This document shows positions 36,271 through 44,705 of a DNA stretch of 64,000 nucleotides, one piece after another. This stretch comes from Bacteroidota bacterium (GTDB lineage Bacteria > Bacteroidota > Bacteroidia > Chitinophagales > Chitinophagaceae). The stretch is taken from the NCBI GenBank assembly GCA_023387985.1, contig JAEWHC010000009.1:310001-374000 (forward strand), read 5' to 3'. Below the pieces are notes generated by a model, which worked only from the letters and a program-made list of their open reading frames with translations, was not told the origin of the DNA and ran no database searches. The position numbers and the translations under genes are program-made. Position 1 is the first letter of the stretch, and each line of letters opens with the position of its first letter.

Positions 36271-37548
36271 TCAGGCCACCGCGCTGGTTTTCTCAGGTCT
36301 GTGGTGAAAATAGTTTTTCTTCTTGTTCTGCTGATGGAATTTTTGCTGTTCGGCAGATCTTTGTCTCTGAGGCTGCGGAGCTTGTGGTTTCGCCGTTACT
36401 ACCTGAAGCTCCTGCATTGGATAGGGATGCGCTTCTACTACAGGAATCTGAAATCCAATGAGTTTCTGAATGTCTTTAATGTAAGCAATTTCTGTGGCAT
36501 CTGATAACGAAATGGCATAGCCTTTTGCGCCTGCCCTGCCGCCGCGACCAATACGGTGCACATAGGATTCAGGGATATTCGGGATCTCATAGTTGATTAC
36601 GAATTTCAACAGGTCAATATCGATCCCCCTTGCGGCGATGTCGGTGGCTACCAATACCTGGATTTCTTTGTTCTTGAATTTTTCAAGTGCTCCCTGGCGT
36701 TGATTTTGAGATTTATTTCCATGAATGGCCGCTGCAGAAATTTTGTTTTTGTGCAGAACGCGCATAAGCTTATCGGCCCCGTGCTTGGTGCGGGTAAATA
36801 CCAGTACGCTTTCATGGATTTGTTTGCTGATCAGTTCGCATAGCAGAGCCGGTTTATTGGCCTTGTCTACAAAATATAAAACCTGCTGAATGGTTTCCGC
36901 GGTTGTTGCCGGGGGAGTGACTTCCACTTTCACCGGGTTGTTCAAAATGGTAGCGGCCAGCTCCTGTATATCCCTGGGCATGGTGGCCGAAAAGAAAAGC
37001 GATTGCCGTTTTTGCGGCAACAGCCGGATGACCTTGCGAACATCGTGAATGAACCCCATATCGAGCATGCGGTCAGCTTCATCAAGCACAAAAAATTCGA
37101 TGCCCGAGAGAGAAATATAACCCTGGCCGATAAGATCCAGCAAACGCCCCGGAGTAGCAACTAAAATATCTACGCCGTTTTGCAGGGCTTTTACCTGCGC
37201 ATGCTGGTTTACGCCGCCAAAGATCACTGTATGTGTCAGCGGCAGATCGCGGCCATAGTCTTGAATGCTTTCGTCAATTTGGATGGCCAGTTCGCGGGTT
37301 GGGGTAATAACCAGTGTTTTTATATACGGTTTGCGGCCTGCAATTCTTTTGGCCTCCATCAATTGAAGAATGGGCATCGTGAATGCTGCGGTTTTACCGG
37401 TACCGGTTTGTGCGCAACCCAGCAGGTCGCGGCCGGCCAGCACGTGGGGAATGGCTTGCTCCTGCACTGGTGTGGGATGGGTATAACCGGCTTTTTCTAC
37501 AGCAGATAAAATGGGTTTTATAAGGTTGAGTTCTTTAAAGGTTTTCAT
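36271..37548 (-). CDS. DEAD-box RNA helicase, RhlE-like
   Basis: ATP-dependent RNA helicase in ribosome assembly or RNA turnover. Q motif (FKELNLIKPILSAVEKAGY), motif I AQTGTGKTAAF, Ia PTRELA, II DEADRMLDMGF, III SATMP, and VI HRIGRGGRAG are complete. The C-terminal 45 residues are Gln/Lys/Arg-rich, a typical RNA-binding tail. 425 residues. A long AT-rich upstream region could form a cold-shock-type leader, but this is inference. It ends head-on against putP. Confidence 0.94.
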   Translation of the reverse strand: MKTFKELNLIKPILSAVEKAGYTHPTPVQEQAIPHVLAGRDLLGCAQTGTGKTAAFTMPILQLMEAKRIAGRKPYIKTLVITPTRELAIQIDESIQDYGRDLPLTHTVIFGGVNQHAQVKALQNGVDILVATPGRLLDLIGQGYISLSGIEFFVLDEADRMLDMGFIHDVRKVIRLLPQKRQSLFFSATMPRDIQELAATILNNPVKVEVTPPATTAETIQQVLYFVDKANKPALLCELISKQIHESVLVFTRTKHGADKLMRVLHKNKISAAAIHGNKSQNQRQGALEKFKNKEIQVLVATDIAARGIDIDLLKFVINYEIPNIPESYVHRIGRGGRAGAKGYAISLSDATEIAYIKDIQKLIGFQIPVVEAHPYPMQELQVVTAKPQAPQPQRQRSAEQQKFHQQNKKKNYFHHRPEKTSAVA

Positions 37549-37682
37549 GATTTATCAATTTGCTGTATTGCCCAATCCATGGGAATTTCGTTACAGGATT
37601 TTAGCCCGTTATACAGCTATGGTTTTTGAATAATAAAAAAGGATAATGTTCAATAAGACGGTCGAAAAATTCTTAATCGGGA

Positions 37683-37723
37683 TATTTTGCTTGTTTGTGT
37701 CAAATGCAATCGTTTGCAAAATA
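37683..37723. repeat. inverted repeat upstream of the helicase gene
   Basis: Perfect 8-bp arms TATTTTGC/GCAAAATA separated by 25 bases, with a smaller CAAA/TTTG pair inside. It lies between the divergent helicase and thioesterase genes and might be an operator or a leader hairpin. Confidence 0.28.
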
Positions 37724-37820
37724 AAGGCATAGAAAACTGCTGGAAATAAAATTAACAGAAACATCAAATACCCTGAGAATGAAATAAGCACAGGCACCTG
37801 GCAGAGCGGCCGGTAGTTTT

Positions 37821-38312
37821 ATGAAGAAAAGCAACGCAATACTGGCCGGTGTTATAAATTCGCTTATGTCTTCAAATTCCGCTTTTACTGTTCAGCAAAC
37901 GGTTCGATGGTCAGACCTTGATCCCAACGGACACTTGCGCCATTCCGTTTATTATGACTGGGGGGCAACATGCCGTATTGCTTTTTTCAATCAATACGGA
38001 TTGACTGCTGAAGTGATGGCATCCCGGAAAACCGGACCAATCTTATTTCGTGAAGAATGCATTTTCCGCAGGGAGATTCGCATGAATGAAGATATCCGTA
38101 TTGATCTGCAATTGATGGGGGGAAGAAGGGATTACTCCCGCTGGTCCATCCGGCATCAATTGTTTAAAGCCGATGGACAGCTTGCGGCAACCATTAACGT
38201 TGAAGGAGCATGGATTGACCTGGAAAAGCGGAAGTTGGCGCTTCCCGGAAAAACGATCACTTCAGTTTTTGAACACCTGCCGTTGTCGGAAAATTTCGCG
38301 TGGAGTGATTAA
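37821..38312 (+). CDS. hotdog-fold acyl-CoA thioesterase (4HBT family)
   Basis: A 163-residue protein with the 4-hydroxybenzoyl-CoA thioesterase signature RWSDLDPNGHLRHSVYYDW (the active-site Asp in SDLD) near residues 29-48, and the typical middle strand ILFREECIFRREIRMNEDI. It likely hydrolyses a medium or aromatic acyl-CoA; substrate unknown. The ATG at 37866 (MSSNSAFTV) would remove 15 residues and is an alternative start. It is not in an operon. Confidence 0.85.
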   Translation: MKKSNAILAGVINSLMSSNSAFTVQQTVRWSDLDPNGHLRHSVYYDWGATCRIAFFNQYGLTAEVMASRKTGPILFREECIFRREIRMNEDIRIDLQLMGGRRDYSRWSIRHQLFKADGQLAATINVEGAWIDLEKRKLALPGKTITSVFEHLPLSENFAWSD

Positions 38313-38376
38313 GCAGGAGGGTTTTGACTAATAAACTCGTTGTTTTGTTGGCTCAATTTCTTACAGTCCGACCCCC

Positions 38377-39363
38377 TCAATCGCAAATCCTTCCCATCGC
38401 TTTTCCTTTCAGCCATTCCGCATTCAATGCATCGAATTCTTGTTGTTCGGCTTCAGTAAATTCGGTATTATTCAGTGCGGACAGATCGGGCTGTCCGGCA
38501 TTTACCCAGGCTGTATACCAAAAACTGGCCACGGCGAATATGCTTTCCCGCATACGCCGTTCTACCATGCCGAGCAGGGCATCCTGGTAGGCGGAAGAAT
38601 AAGCTGTTGAGTATTGCCGGGTAATCCGGCCCAGCCGTTCCTCATAAGAGAATTTGGTGTCGCCCGGAAACTTGTCCATCATCGCCGCTTCAATTTGCAA
38701 AACGCTGTCGGCTGCCACAGCGCTTTCCAGCACACGCTCCCAGATGAACTCCGCCGGCTTGCCGATGTATGCGGCGCTCCCGATAAAGAAATCATACTGC
38801 CGGTTTGCAAACAACTCAGGTATCCTGCTTTCCCAAAAGGCGTGAATGCCGTGCTGGTTGGTTAGCTGGCCATTATAATTGTGGGTGGCATGAAGGGGAA
38901 CATGCGCGTCGCTGATGTAGTGGCCAATGTCTGCGCTGAGTTTCAGTATGCGCTTCTGGTCTTTTGCCCTGAAAGCGTTGGTAAGCTGGATCAGCATGTT
39001 TTCAATCCACCAGGGTACTGTGCCATAAGCATGGATGGTATCTTCTGAATACCTCGCCACTGCTGCGGAGTATTGTCGCGGCAACTCTTCAAAAGGGTAG
39101 CTGCCATAACGGTCGATATCGATATAATGCCTTGGCGCTTCGCCGGCAACAGCATACCGGCGCTTGTCCGGGTCGACCGCATGTTCACTCAAAAAATCAA
39201 TTTGTTTTTTATACAAGACCAGCATCTCCGGTGGCAATAAAAACACCGCGTTGTAATTGATGGTACGGTGGCCGAAAAATCCCCAGCATTCTGCCTGGAG
39301 CGTGGGAAAAAGAAATGCGGTGAGCAAAAACAGCCGGATGGTTATGTGTGCGGGCTTTTTCAA
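38377..39363 (-). CDS. secreted zinc-dependent phospholipase C / S1-P1 nuclease-like protein
   Basis: A 328-residue protein with signal peptide ending LQAEC; the mature N-terminus CWGFFGHR supplies the Trp and His zinc ligands of the phospholipase C/P1 nuclease fold. Further ligands: PRHYIDID, the central HYISDAHVPLHATHN and HGIHAFWES. It probably hydrolyses phosphodiester bonds outside the cytoplasm; lipid versus nucleic acid substrate cannot be decided. Only a TTG start gives a complete signal peptide; no upstream ATG exists in frame nearby. Confidence 0.83.
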   Translation of the reverse strand: MKKPAHITIRLFLLTAFLFPTLQAECWGFFGHRTINYNAVFLLPPEMLVLYKKQIDFLSEHAVDPDKRRYAVAGEAPRHYIDIDRYGSYPFEELPRQYSAAVARYSEDTIHAYGTVPWWIENMLIQLTNAFRAKDQKRILKLSADIGHYISDAHVPLHATHNYNGQLTNQHGIHAFWESRIPELFANRQYDFFIGSAAYIGKPAEFIWERVLESAVAADSVLQIEAAMMDKFPGDTKFSYEERLGRITRQYSTAYSSAYQDALLGMVERRMRESIFAVASFWYTAWVNAGQPDLSALNNTEFTEAEQQEFDALNAEWLKGKAMGRICD

Positions 39364-39446
39364 AGCAATAAATATAAGGAACCTGTCTCAATTGCCCATT
39401 TTCGGGATAAATTATTATCATTGCCTGAAAACAAAAACCGAACCTT

Positions 39447-39983
39447 ATGGAACCCGGAGTAGGATCGCGATTGCAGCATACAAAACTAGGACCCGGTGTT
39501 GTAATAGCCAACCGGGCATCCAGCTATATCATTTCATTTATCAATCATGGAATAGAAGAGATAGAAAAAAATGATCCTGACCTCGATGAGATCATTCCTG
39601 AAAACTACACGCCACTGGAAGAGACCGACAGCATAGTGGAAGAGCGCTTATTGCGCATTTTACGATACTGGAATGGCATCGGCGAAATTGTGCCAATCGG
39701 GGACCGCTGGAAAAAAGGGATGATAAGCATTCAGCCTGCAGACAGCAGCCTGAAACCCAAGGAAGTACCGGTTGAGGTTTTTTTTCATAAGATTGTTATG
39801 CTGCGTGACCGGCTAAGGGTGTTGGAACAAACCATTAATGCCCATAAAACGCTGACTGAGGCGGATAAGCTGAACCTGCAGCAATACATTACACGCATTT
39901 ATGGCAGCCTGACTACTTTCAATGTGCTTTTTCGCGAACGTGAAGACTGGTTTGTAGGAGACCGGTCGGGTAAGGAGGAATGA
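39447..39983 (+). CDS. hypothetical protein with Tudor-like N-terminal motif
   Basis: A 178-residue cytosolic protein. Its start GVGSRLQHTKLGPGVVIAN, followed by SYIISFINHGIEEI, resembles the small SH3/Tudor-like module at the C-terminus of UvrD/PcrA helicases (pattern V-H-x-x-F-G-x-G-x-V). The rest is helical with a Leu-rich segment (VMLRDRLRVLEQTINAHKTL) that may form a coiled coil. No enzyme motif. Role unknown; interaction with RNA polymerase or nucleic acid is only a guess from the N-terminal motif. Confidence 0.72.
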   Translation: MEPGVGSRLQHTKLGPGVVIANRASSYIISFINHGIEEIEKNDPDLDEIIPENYTPLEETDSIVEERLLRILRYWNGIGEIVPIGDRWKKGMISIQPADSSLKPKEVPVEVFFHKIVMLRDRLRVLEQTINAHKTLTEADKLNLQQYITRIYGSLTTFNVLFREREDWFVGDRSGKEE

Positions 39984-40163
39984 ACCCGTCTACTGAACCG
40001 CATTCAATAAAGCCAGGCCAATGCGTCTCCCGGATATTTTTCTGCAAGCGGGCAATTCCAAACTGCCGATTGCACAACATTCAATCAAAAGTTGAATGCT
40101 GTAAACCAAAATCATGGGAGTTCACCCTGCAACCCGGAAACCGCGTACTGCCCACCACATATC

Positions 40164-40823
40164 CTAACCCGGCATCCGGCTTATATAGCTGTTCAGTTTT
40201 TTAATTTGCTCCACCACATCTTTATTCGTGGGTTTTTGCTGTTTGGCTTTCCGGAACATATCCTTGGCAGCACGCATGCTGTTCATATCGCCCTTTTGCA
40301 TATAGATCTGGCACATTTGCAAATACGCCATCGCGGCGCCGTCGGGATCGGGAATGCCGGCCCTTAAAGCAGCCCGTACATAACTTTCGCCTTCCTTAAA
40401 ATCACCGCGTTGCATGGCGATCATACCCAGTTGGAGTTTATTAGCCCCTTCCGCTTCCTGCATTGGCAGGCCGAGCTTTTCGCTTTTCTTCATATGCTCT
40501 TCGGCCATCACAAAATCCTGTCGAGCCATGGCCATTTGCCCCTTGAGGGTATAATATGCGCTGCGGATGGGTTTGTACAACAAATTGGGATACCAGATGG
40601 AATCCAGCACTTTTTCAGCAGCCTGCATGTCGCCGCTTTCAACATGTTCCTGTAGCAACCGCATCGGGCCGATGAAAAAATGTGTGGCAAAGGCGATCAG
40701 CGCGATAAAATAAAGTACGAATGAAGGCCAGAATCCTGCCGTTACATTTACCACAATGGCCGCGACCAATGCCGCCAAACCAAGCCAAAACCGCCACTTT
40801 AATATCCAGAGGTAGAATTTCAT
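40164..40823 (-). CDS. membrane-anchored TPR protein
   Basis: 219 residues: two N-terminal membrane segments (about 10-28 and 33-50), then about four tetratricopeptide-like helix pairs (about 60-200; for example AAEKVLDSIWYPN, AYYTLKGQMAMARQDFVMAE, LGMIAMQRGDFKEGESYV). TPR domains mediate protein contacts; the partner is unknown. It starts 16 bp downstream of tRNA-Arg on the same strand, so it may be co-transcribed with the tRNA. Confidence 0.8.
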   Translation of the reverse strand: MKFYLWILKWRFWLGLAALVAAIVVNVTAGFWPSFVLYFIALIAFATHFFIGPMRLLQEHVESGDMQAAEKVLDSIWYPNLLYKPIRSAYYTLKGQMAMARQDFVMAEEHMKKSEKLGLPMQEAEGANKLQLGMIAMQRGDFKEGESYVRAALRAGIPDPDGAAMAYLQMCQIYMQKGDMNSMRAAKDMFRKAKQQKPTNKDVVEQIKKLNSYISRMPG

Positions 40824-40839
40824 TTTTATAAGTTAAATG

Positions 40840-40911
40840 TAGCCCCGCCAAGAATCGAACTTGGATCTAAAGTTTAGGAAACTTCTATTCTATCCATTGA
40901 ACTACGGGGCC
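40840..40911 (-). tRNA. tRNA-Arg (anticodon CCU)
   Basis: 72-base cloverleaf: acceptor GGCCCCG/CGGGGCT (first pair G-U), D-arm GTTCAATGGATAGAAT, anticodon stem GAAGT/ACTTT around TTCCTAA (anticodon CCT), T-arm CCAAGTTCGATTCTTGG, discriminator A. CCA is not encoded. Reads AGG. No terminator is visible before the TPR gene. Confidence 0.93.
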
Positions 40912-41046
40912 TAAAGGAAAGTTTGCAAAATTAAGGGTCTGCATGGTTTATACCAACCCATCAAACGGATTGTTTGCTTTCTCTTTTCCTTGCGGGAGCT
41001 AAGATGTTGAGAAATAATCCGTATTGCTTTACAGGCATTTAACTCC

Positions 41047-42249
41047 TCAGCTTTCTCCCTTGATTAACGCATAACACTGTTCGGCTATTTCCAATTCCTC
41101 ATTTGTAGGAATAATGAAAATGCGGACTTTTGCGCCTTCCTGGCTTACATCCCGCGCTTCGGAACTGCGCAGGGCGTTTTTCTCTTTGTCCAAATGAATG
41201 CCCAGGAATTCCATTTCTTCGCAAACAAGTTCACGTACCCGTGCGTCATTTTCGCCGACTCCGGCGGTGAATACGATCGCATCAAGACCATTCAGCACAG
41301 CTGCATAGCTTCCAATGTACTTTTTGATGCGGTAAGCATACATTTCATAAGCCAGTTTTGCCGATTCATTTCCTTCATGCATCATTTTGGTAATGTCGCG
41401 CATGTCGCTGTGCCCCGTGAGGCCAAGCATGCCACTGTCTTTATTCAGCAACTGGCTGATCTGGTTGGCGGAATAGCCTTTTTCCGTATGCAGGTGAAAA
41501 ATGATCGCCGGATCAATATCCCCACTGCGGGTGCCCATAATCAAACCGCCAAGCGGGCCAAAACCCATTGTGGTATCCATGGATTTGCCGTGTTTTATTG
41601 CAGCCATACTGCTGCCATTGCCCAAGTGAATGGTTACGATTTTTGCAGCCGGATTTTGCATTATTTCAGCAGCTTTATGGCTTACATACAAATGTGAAGT
41701 ACCGTGAAAACCATAGACGCGAATCTTTTCACCATAATACAGGTCGGGCGGAATGGCATAGCGGAAAGCTTTTTCAGGCATGGACTGGTGAAAGGCTGTA
41801 TCAAACACACCTACATGAATGGCGTTTTTGAAGATTTTTTCTGCTTCCACAATTCCGGTATAGTTTGGCGGATTGTGTAAAGGTGCAAGCGCAAACAGTT
41901 CCTGCACTTTGGCTTTTACTTCATCGGTAATGATGGTTGTTCTTGCAAAAGTCTCGCCGCCATGCACTACACGGTGCCCAACCACTTCCACTTCATCGGT
42001 ACTGTTTATCACGCCGGCCACTTCATCGGTAAGCAGGCGGGTAATGGCCTGCATTGCGGCTTCATAGGTCTGAAGCGGCAATTCCTCTGAAACCACCACC
42101 TGGTCATTTTCCTGGAATTTCTTATGGGTTATTTTTCCGGAAACGCCAATGCGCTCTGCAAGACCTGAACACAATGGTTTTGTTTCAGGCATCCGGAACA
42201 TCTGGTATTTTACAGAACTGCTTCCTGCATTGATAATCAGGATTATCAT
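41047..42249 (-). CDS. ackA: acetate kinase
   Basis: Converts acetyl phosphate and ADP to acetate and ATP in the cytoplasm. 400 residues, normal. ILIINAGSSSVKYQMF at the N-terminus, GHRVVHGGE, the phosphate-binding HLGNGSSMAAI and GLTGHSDMRDI are family marks. It lies 16 bp downstream of pta in a pta-ackA operon, the overflow/acetate energy pathway, transcribed from the pta promoter. Confidence 0.97.
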   Translation of the reverse strand: MIILIINAGSSSVKYQMFRMPETKPLCSGLAERIGVSGKITHKKFQENDQVVVSEELPLQTYEAAMQAITRLLTDEVAGVINSTDEVEVVGHRVVHGGETFARTTIITDEVKAKVQELFALAPLHNPPNYTGIVEAEKIFKNAIHVGVFDTAFHQSMPEKAFRYAIPPDLYYGEKIRVYGFHGTSHLYVSHKAAEIMQNPAAKIVTIHLGNGSSMAAIKHGKSMDTTMGFGPLGGLIMGTRSGDIDPAIIFHLHTEKGYSANQISQLLNKDSGMLGLTGHSDMRDITKMMHEGNESAKLAYEMYAYRIKKYIGSYAAVLNGLDAIVFTAGVGENDARVRELVCEEMEFLGIHLDKEKNALRSSEARDVSQEGAKVRIFIIPTNEELEIAEQCYALIKGES

Positions 42250-42265
42250 ATTGTCTATTTAGCGG

Positions 42266-44368
42266 TTAAGAATTATTGGCATCCTGTGCCTGTATGGCGG
42301 TAATCACTACGGTGTTGAAAATATCTTCCACCGTGGTACCCCGGCTCAGGTCGTTGATGGGTTTATTCAATCCCTGCAACATCGGCCCAATGGCCAGAGC
42401 GCCGGTTTCGCGTTGAACGGCTTTATAGGTATTGTTCCCCGTATTGAGATCGGGGAAAATGAGCACGCTGGCTTGCCCGGCCACTTCCGAGCCCGGGATC
42501 TTTTGCTGGCCGACAACAGGATCCACAGCGGCATCGTACTGAATGGGCCCTTCAATTTTGAGATCAGGGCGCAGCGATTTTACAATGGCTGTAGCTTCTC
42601 TTACCTTCTCTACATCGGCACCGGCACCCGAGGACCCAGAAGAGTAACTTAACATAGCCACCTTGGGCTCAATCCCAAAATCGCGGCTGCTTTCCGCCGA
42701 GGAAATGGCGATTTCCGCGAGTTGTTCTGCAGTAGGATCGGGGTTAACCGCGCAGTCTCCAAATACCGAAACCCGGTCGGGGAGGCACATAAAGAAAACG
42801 GAAGAAACGGTTTTAATGCCGGGTTTTGTTTTCACGAATTGAAGCGCCGGGCGAATGGTATGCTGCGTGGTATGCGCCGCACCGCTCACCATTCCGTCAG
42901 CGTGCCCTTTATATACCATCATGGTTCCAAAATAAGATACATCCAGCATCATGTCTGCTGCCATATCACGCGTTACATTTTTTTCCTTCCGCAGTTCATA
43001 AAGGGTTTCAACATAATCGGCATACAGATCCGATTTCACCGGATCAATTATGGTCATATTTTTTCCGGTGATGTCAATGCCAAGCCGGTTGAAGGAAGCC
43101 GCAACTTTTTCGGGATCGCCGAGAATGGTGAGCTTCACAATATCCTGGTTCAGCAACCTCGCAGAAGCGATCAGGATGCGGTCATCATTGCCTTCGGGCA
43201 GCACGATGTGTTTTTTTGAAGAGCGGGCGCGTTTCACCAGCTGGTACTGGAACATATGCGGCGTCATGCCTTCTGGCTGGTAGAGGTTAAGTTGTTTCTC
43301 CAGCGCTTCCACGTTGATGTATTCCTCAAAACGGCTGATGGCCCGGTTGATCTTTTTCTTGTTGCCCACAGTCAGCCGGGATTTGATTCCGCCTATGGCT
43401 GTGGAAGTTTCAAAAGTGCCCGTAGGTACGATCATAACCGGGAAACTCTCTGGTAATCCCTGCAAAAGTTTGATAATGGCTTCTTCAGGCTGCAGGCCCA
43501 CCGTGAGCACCACGCCGGAAATGCGCGGATAGTTGGTGGACTGGTTGGCAGCCACCGCGCCCACGAGAATATCGCCGCGGTCACCGGGTGTAATGATGAG
43601 TACATTTTCTTTAATATAATTCAAAAAGCCGGGCAACTGCATGGCGCCGGTTACGATATGGTCAACCTGGTTGTTGATCTGCCAGGCCCCTGTGATCAGT
43701 TTAGCATCCAGCTGATCGCGGATCTCGGCCATGGTGGGGTTTTTCAATTCATCATCTTCGGGAATGACTGCAACCGTAAGGTTCTTGCCTACGCCCTGGC
43801 GCAATGACCGCTGCACCTGCTCTACATGGTCCTTCTGTACGCGGTTCGCCACAATGGCCAGCACTTTTACATCACGCGCCCAGAAATTCCGGAATGCCGT
43901 GTGCACCGTACTTACGATATCTGCGGCAGATTTGTAAGCGCCGGAAACAACAAGAATAACCGGTGCTGCCAGGTTTTTGGCGATGGTAATATTGGTCTCA
44001 AATTCAAAAGCGGCGCCTTCACCCACAAAATCACTGCCTTCAATTACAGTAAAATCATATTCCTCTTCCAGCTTCTTTACTTTATGAATCACCGTGTCAA
44101 TCAATGAACTGATCTCGGCAGCTTCAAGCTTTTGCATGGCTTCCTGGCGTGTAAAGGCATAGGTATCCTCGTATGGAGTGGAAAGTCCAAAATGGTCGAT
44201 GATCATTTCAATATCCTTGTCCTTTTTTTCGCCGGGCAGCGCGTTGATCATGGGTTTGAAAAAAGCTACTTTATAAGCTTTGCCGAGAAGCATATTTACC
44301 AATCCAAGAGCAACCATGGATTTCCCGCTGTAGGGTTCCGTGGTAGCAATAAAAACAGACTTCGTCAT
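42266..44368 (-). CDS. pta: phosphate acetyltransferase, long three-domain type
   Basis: Acetyl-CoA plus phosphate to acetyl phosphate. 700 residues with three parts: an N-terminal P-loop BioD-like domain (TTEPYSGKSMVALGL, about 1-220), a DRTGG domain (about 225-335), and the C-terminal catalytic PTA domain (about 375-695; KHIVLPEGNDDRIL, DGMVSGAAHTT, SYSSGSSGAGADVEKV). This is the regulated enterobacterial-type architecture. First gene of the pta-ackA operon with a promoter element 22 bases before the ATG. Confidence 0.97.
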   Translation of the reverse strand: MTKSVFIATTEPYSGKSMVALGLVNMLLGKAYKVAFFKPMINALPGEKKDKDIEMIIDHFGLSTPYEDTYAFTRQEAMQKLEAAEISSLIDTVIHKVKKLEEEYDFTVIEGSDFVGEGAAFEFETNITIAKNLAAPVILVVSGAYKSAADIVSTVHTAFRNFWARDVKVLAIVANRVQKDHVEQVQRSLRQGVGKNLTVAVIPEDDELKNPTMAEIRDQLDAKLITGAWQINNQVDHIVTGAMQLPGFLNYIKENVLIITPGDRGDILVGAVAANQSTNYPRISGVVLTVGLQPEEAIIKLLQGLPESFPVMIVPTGTFETSTAIGGIKSRLTVGNKKKINRAISRFEEYINVEALEKQLNLYQPEGMTPHMFQYQLVKRARSSKKHIVLPEGNDDRILIASARLLNQDIVKLTILGDPEKVAASFNRLGIDITGKNMTIIDPVKSDLYADYVETLYELRKEKNVTRDMAADMMLDVSYFGTMMVYKGHADGMVSGAAHTTQHTIRPALQFVKTKPGIKTVSSVFFMCLPDRVSVFGDCAVNPDPTAEQLAEIAISSAESSRDFGIEPKVAMLSYSSGSSGAGADVEKVREATAIVKSLRPDLKIEGPIQYDAAVDPVVGQQKIPGSEVAGQASVLIFPDLNTGNNTYKAVQRETGALAIGPMLQGLNKPINDLSRGTTVEDIFNTVVITAIQAQDANNS

Positions 44369-44390
44369 AGGTGCGTTTAGAAAATTTCAG

Positions 44391-44398
44391 CAAAAGTA
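44391..44398 (-). promoter_or_regulatory. -7 promoter element of pta-ackA
   Basis: Exact TACTTTTG, ending 22 bases before the pta ATG. Confidence 0.45.
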
Positions 44399-44681
44399 CA
44401 ACTGCGAAAAGGTTCATGCCGATAAGAGATGCCAAGGAAAGCTGCATACCAAGGAATTTACGGGTTGAATGCTTTAAGTTATCTTTTTCTTCACAATCGA
44501 AAAAAGAGTAAGTAAAAGAATGATGCTTTCCCTTGCATTAGGGATGACATTAAGTTGACGATTCGTTAACAATGCCTTCACGATGAGCCGGATGGTTTTG
44601 CAATTCGGTTACAACCCTGGTTGTGCAAAGTGCCGGAACTTTTGTACAACCGGAATTATGTGATGCTGCCCCGCAATTTCT

Positions 44682-44689
44682 TAATTTTG
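44682..44689 (+). promoter_or_regulatory. -7 promoter element of the phosphodiesterase gene
   Basis: Exact TAATTTTG. It lies 16 bases before the ATG at 44706 and only four before the upstream frame start at 44694, so it favours 44706 as the translation start. Confidence 0.45.
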
Positions 44690-44705
44690 AAAAGTGTTCT
44701 ACAAA

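Larger units (their letters stand above)
44369..44705. promoter_or_regulatory. 337-bp divergent region between pta and the phosphodiesterase gene
   Basis: No gene seen. Besides the two promoter elements listed separately it contains a perfect palindrome ACAACC-CT-GGTTGT (44611-44624) and a neighbouring imperfect hairpin pairing GTTGTGCAAAGT with ACTTTTGTACAAC (44620-44650). These could be binding sites for a regulator of the rightward gene. Confidence 0.3.

Noticed and set aside
37609..37797. 62-residue hydrophobic frame upstream of the helicase gene
   Set aside because: It starts at GTG in an AT-rich region, overlaps the inverted repeat and the likely helicase leader, and has no family support.
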